From NCBI GenBank assembly GCA_963731745.1, contig CAVSWT010000012.1, positions 62,001-126,000 on the forward strand: 64,000 bases of DNA, read 5' to 3'. How positions within the stretch are numbered: the first letter of the stretch is position 1; each line of letters starts with the position of its first letter. The stretch comes from CAVSWT01 sp963731745 (GTDB lineage: Bacteria; Bacteroidota; Ignavibacteria; Ignavibacteriales; Ignavibacteriaceae). Positions 62,707 to 64,000 of this stretch are shown here, one piece after another. The notes below the pieces were generated by a model that worked only from the letters and a program-made list of their open reading frames with translations, did no database searches and was not told where the DNA came from. The translations under genes and the position numbers were made by a program.

Positions 62707-64000
62707 CTATTTTTGAACAGCAAGGTTATTTAATTTGTCTTTAAGTTCTTGGACTTCATCCTTAAGATCTTCAATCATTTTTTGCTGTTCCTGCATACCT
62801 TTAACTAAAGGCACAACAAATTCAGAATATCTTAATCTATAAAAATCATCTTCATTTTCCGGTTTTTCTACGCCGTCGAAATCTATTCCTAATTCATTCA
62901 CAAGGGACTCAACCTCCTGGGCTATGAAACCGACTCTTCTTGTTTTAGATTTTTTCTCCCTGCTTTGAATCATTTTCGAACTTTCTTTAATATGTTTCTC
63001 AATACCGTTTTTATCGAAAGTAATATTTTCTTGAAGCTTATTTGAAATGGCATTCATATCAAAAGTGAAGGTGACTGGCCTTAATCCTAAGATAAAATTC
63101 AATCCGGAAACATTTTCTTCAATATTTCTTTTGAACCGCCCATCGGAAAGATTAGACCAAGGAGCATAGCCTCCAATACTTGTAACATCAGAATTTCCAA
63201 TTCTTACTTGATTATCAGCAAATACATCTGCACCATATCCTATTGCAGTGGTATTATTCAGATTAGTTAAATTACCATTTTGTGGTCCAGATAAGTTGCC
63301 CACTGCGGTGTTTCTTTTTCCAGTATAATTAAACCATAATGCTGCATAACCAATTGCTGTATTATTTTCACCGGATATGTTGGACCCAAGTGCTGCAAAT
63401 CCAATTGCATGATTATAATTTCCTGTTGTATTATATCTAAGCGCATAGTAACCCATTGCTGTATTTTCAATACCATTTGTGTTTGAATAAAGTGCCTGGG
63501 AACCAATTGCTGTATTTTCATATCCTGTTGTATTTGAAAAAAGCGCTGCATAACCAAATGCTGAGTTGCTATCTGCATTGTTATGATAAAGTGAAAGAAG
63601 ACCGGCAGCAGTGTTTCCATTCCCGTTGCCGTTACTTGCGAGTGCTTCATAACCAATTGCTGTATTTCCAAAGCCGGAAGTATTTGCGGTAAGTGCATAA
63701 TTGCCAAATGCGGAGTTAGCAGCTCCGGATATATTATGCTGAAGCGCTATATAGCCGACCCCCGTGTTTCCATTATCAGTTCCATCATCATTATCTCCTG
63801 CACCGGAACCTAAAAAAAGACTATGCCCGATATATTTTGCATCTGAGAGGTCATTTAATAGAGAAGCTCCGCCGGAACCATTTAATTTAGTATCTCCCCA
63901 AAAAAGATTGCCGCCATTATTGTAAAGTTTGTTACCGCTTAACGCACTTCCAACGCTTGGTAAAATTAAAGAGCCGGCAGAACCTTCGCTGTTAATTTCA
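62707..64000 (-). CDS. S74-chaperone repeat protein, 5' end beyond window
   Basis: The frame is open from its stop at 62707 to the right edge, so at least 430 residues are present and the start is outside. The N-terminal visible part (LYNNGGNLFWGDTKLNGSGG) leads to head repeats of about 16 residues: NTSGFGNTAIGYEALASN, NTTGYENTAIGSQALYSN, NTTGNYNHAIGFAALGSN. Then an S74 chaperone with SDGRFKRNIEENVSGLNFI, RVGFIAQEVESLVNELG, and a C-terminal coiled coil (EQQKMIEDLKDEVQELKDKL). The S-D-G-R-F-K in place of S-D-I/R-L-K still keeps the Ser-Asp. First gene of the operon with the dockerin-like and T9SS genes. Confidence 0.87.
   Translation of the reverse strand, partial: EINSEGSAGSLILPSVGSALSGNKLYNNGGNLFWGDTKLNGSGGASLLNDLSDAKYIGHSLFLGSGAGDNDDGTDNGNTGVGYIALQHNISGAANSAFGNYALTANTSGFGNTAIGYEALASNGNGNGNTAAGLLSLYHNNADSNSAFGYAALFSNTTGYENTAIGSQALYSNTNGIENTAMGYYALRYNTTGNYNHAIGFAALGSNISGENNTAIGYAALWFNYTGKRNTAVGNLSGPQNGNLTNLNNTTAIGYGADVFADNQVRIGNSDVTSIGGYAPWSNLSDGRFKRNIEENVSGLNFILGLRPVTFTFDMNAISNKLQENITFDKNGIEKHIKESSKMIQSREKKSKTRRVGFIAQEVESLVNELGIDFDGVEKPENEDDFYRLRYSEFVVPLVKGMQEQQKMIEDLKDEVQELKDKLNNLAVQK

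Noticed and set aside
63267..63707. Minus-strand 146-residue frame rich in MQ and QQ
   Set aside because: It is an alternate frame of the repeat region of the S74 protein; the repeat pattern NTAIGYxAL belongs to the main frame.
1..64000. tRNA, rRNA or riboswitch genes
   Set aside because: All gaps were read for cloverleaf arms and conserved RNA motifs and none was convincing.

Overview
The window is AT-rich, densely coded bacterial DNA that reads like the class Ignavibacteria (Bacteroidota/Chlorobiota side). Evidence: several secreted proteins end in the type IX secretion (T9SS) sorting domain with the NYPNPFNP signature; there are two TonB-dependent receptors, a one-piece pyruvate:ferredoxin oxidoreductase, and a sensor kinase/AraC-type regulator of the kind common in Bacteroidota. 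No rRNA, tRNA or CRISPR array was seen. The genus is inference.

Layout. 1-9 kb: anti-sigma-like protein, TonB-like lipoprotein, secreted T9SS protein, TPR protein with clpX, a higBA toxin-antitoxin pair, a Tat-exported metallo-beta-lactamase-fold hydrolase. 9-14.6 kb: nifJ, a 1-Cys peroxiredoxin and a dihydroorotate-dehydrogenase-like flavoprotein, closed by a nested hairpin terminator. 14.7-19.3 kb: small membrane proteins (DUF2752, TM2, DUF2254, DUF5362 types), a ChbG/YdjC deacetylase and a double PRC-barrel protein.

19.4-37.9 kb is the most coherent part, all on the minus strand: a sensor kinase and an NtrC-type sigma-54 activator, then a porin, a LivKHMGF-type ABC importer, a CBS-ACT protein, acetate permease satP, acetyl-CoA synthetase acs, a GNAT/acyl-CoA-synthetase fusion (protein acetyltransferase candidate), acuB and deacetylase acuC. 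A textbook sigma-54 promoter lies in front of the porin. Together they look like a regulated system for taking up small organic acids or amino acids and switching acetate activation on and off by lysine acetylation.

38-48.3 kb is a plastic, decaying region: a cyclophilin gene whose 3' end is duplicated on the far side of a DUF433/DUF5615 toxin-antitoxin-like pair; a hybrid sensor/AraC regulator split by one base; an array of degenerate 21-bp repeats that looks like the relic of a heptapeptide-repeat protein; a broken HARE-HTH/Mrr restriction gene; a frameshifted alpha/beta hydrolase; a GNAT gene; and three copies of a related spacer sequence that may be fossil recombination sites.

48.5-64 kb encodes the cell surface and secreted proteins: an FG-GAP/CARDB T9SS protein, two proteins with YadA-like repeats and an S74 endosialidase-type chaperone, small T9SS proteins, two paralogous TonB receptors (one with a frameshift in the signal peptide) and a dockerin-like protein. 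The last gene runs off the right edge.
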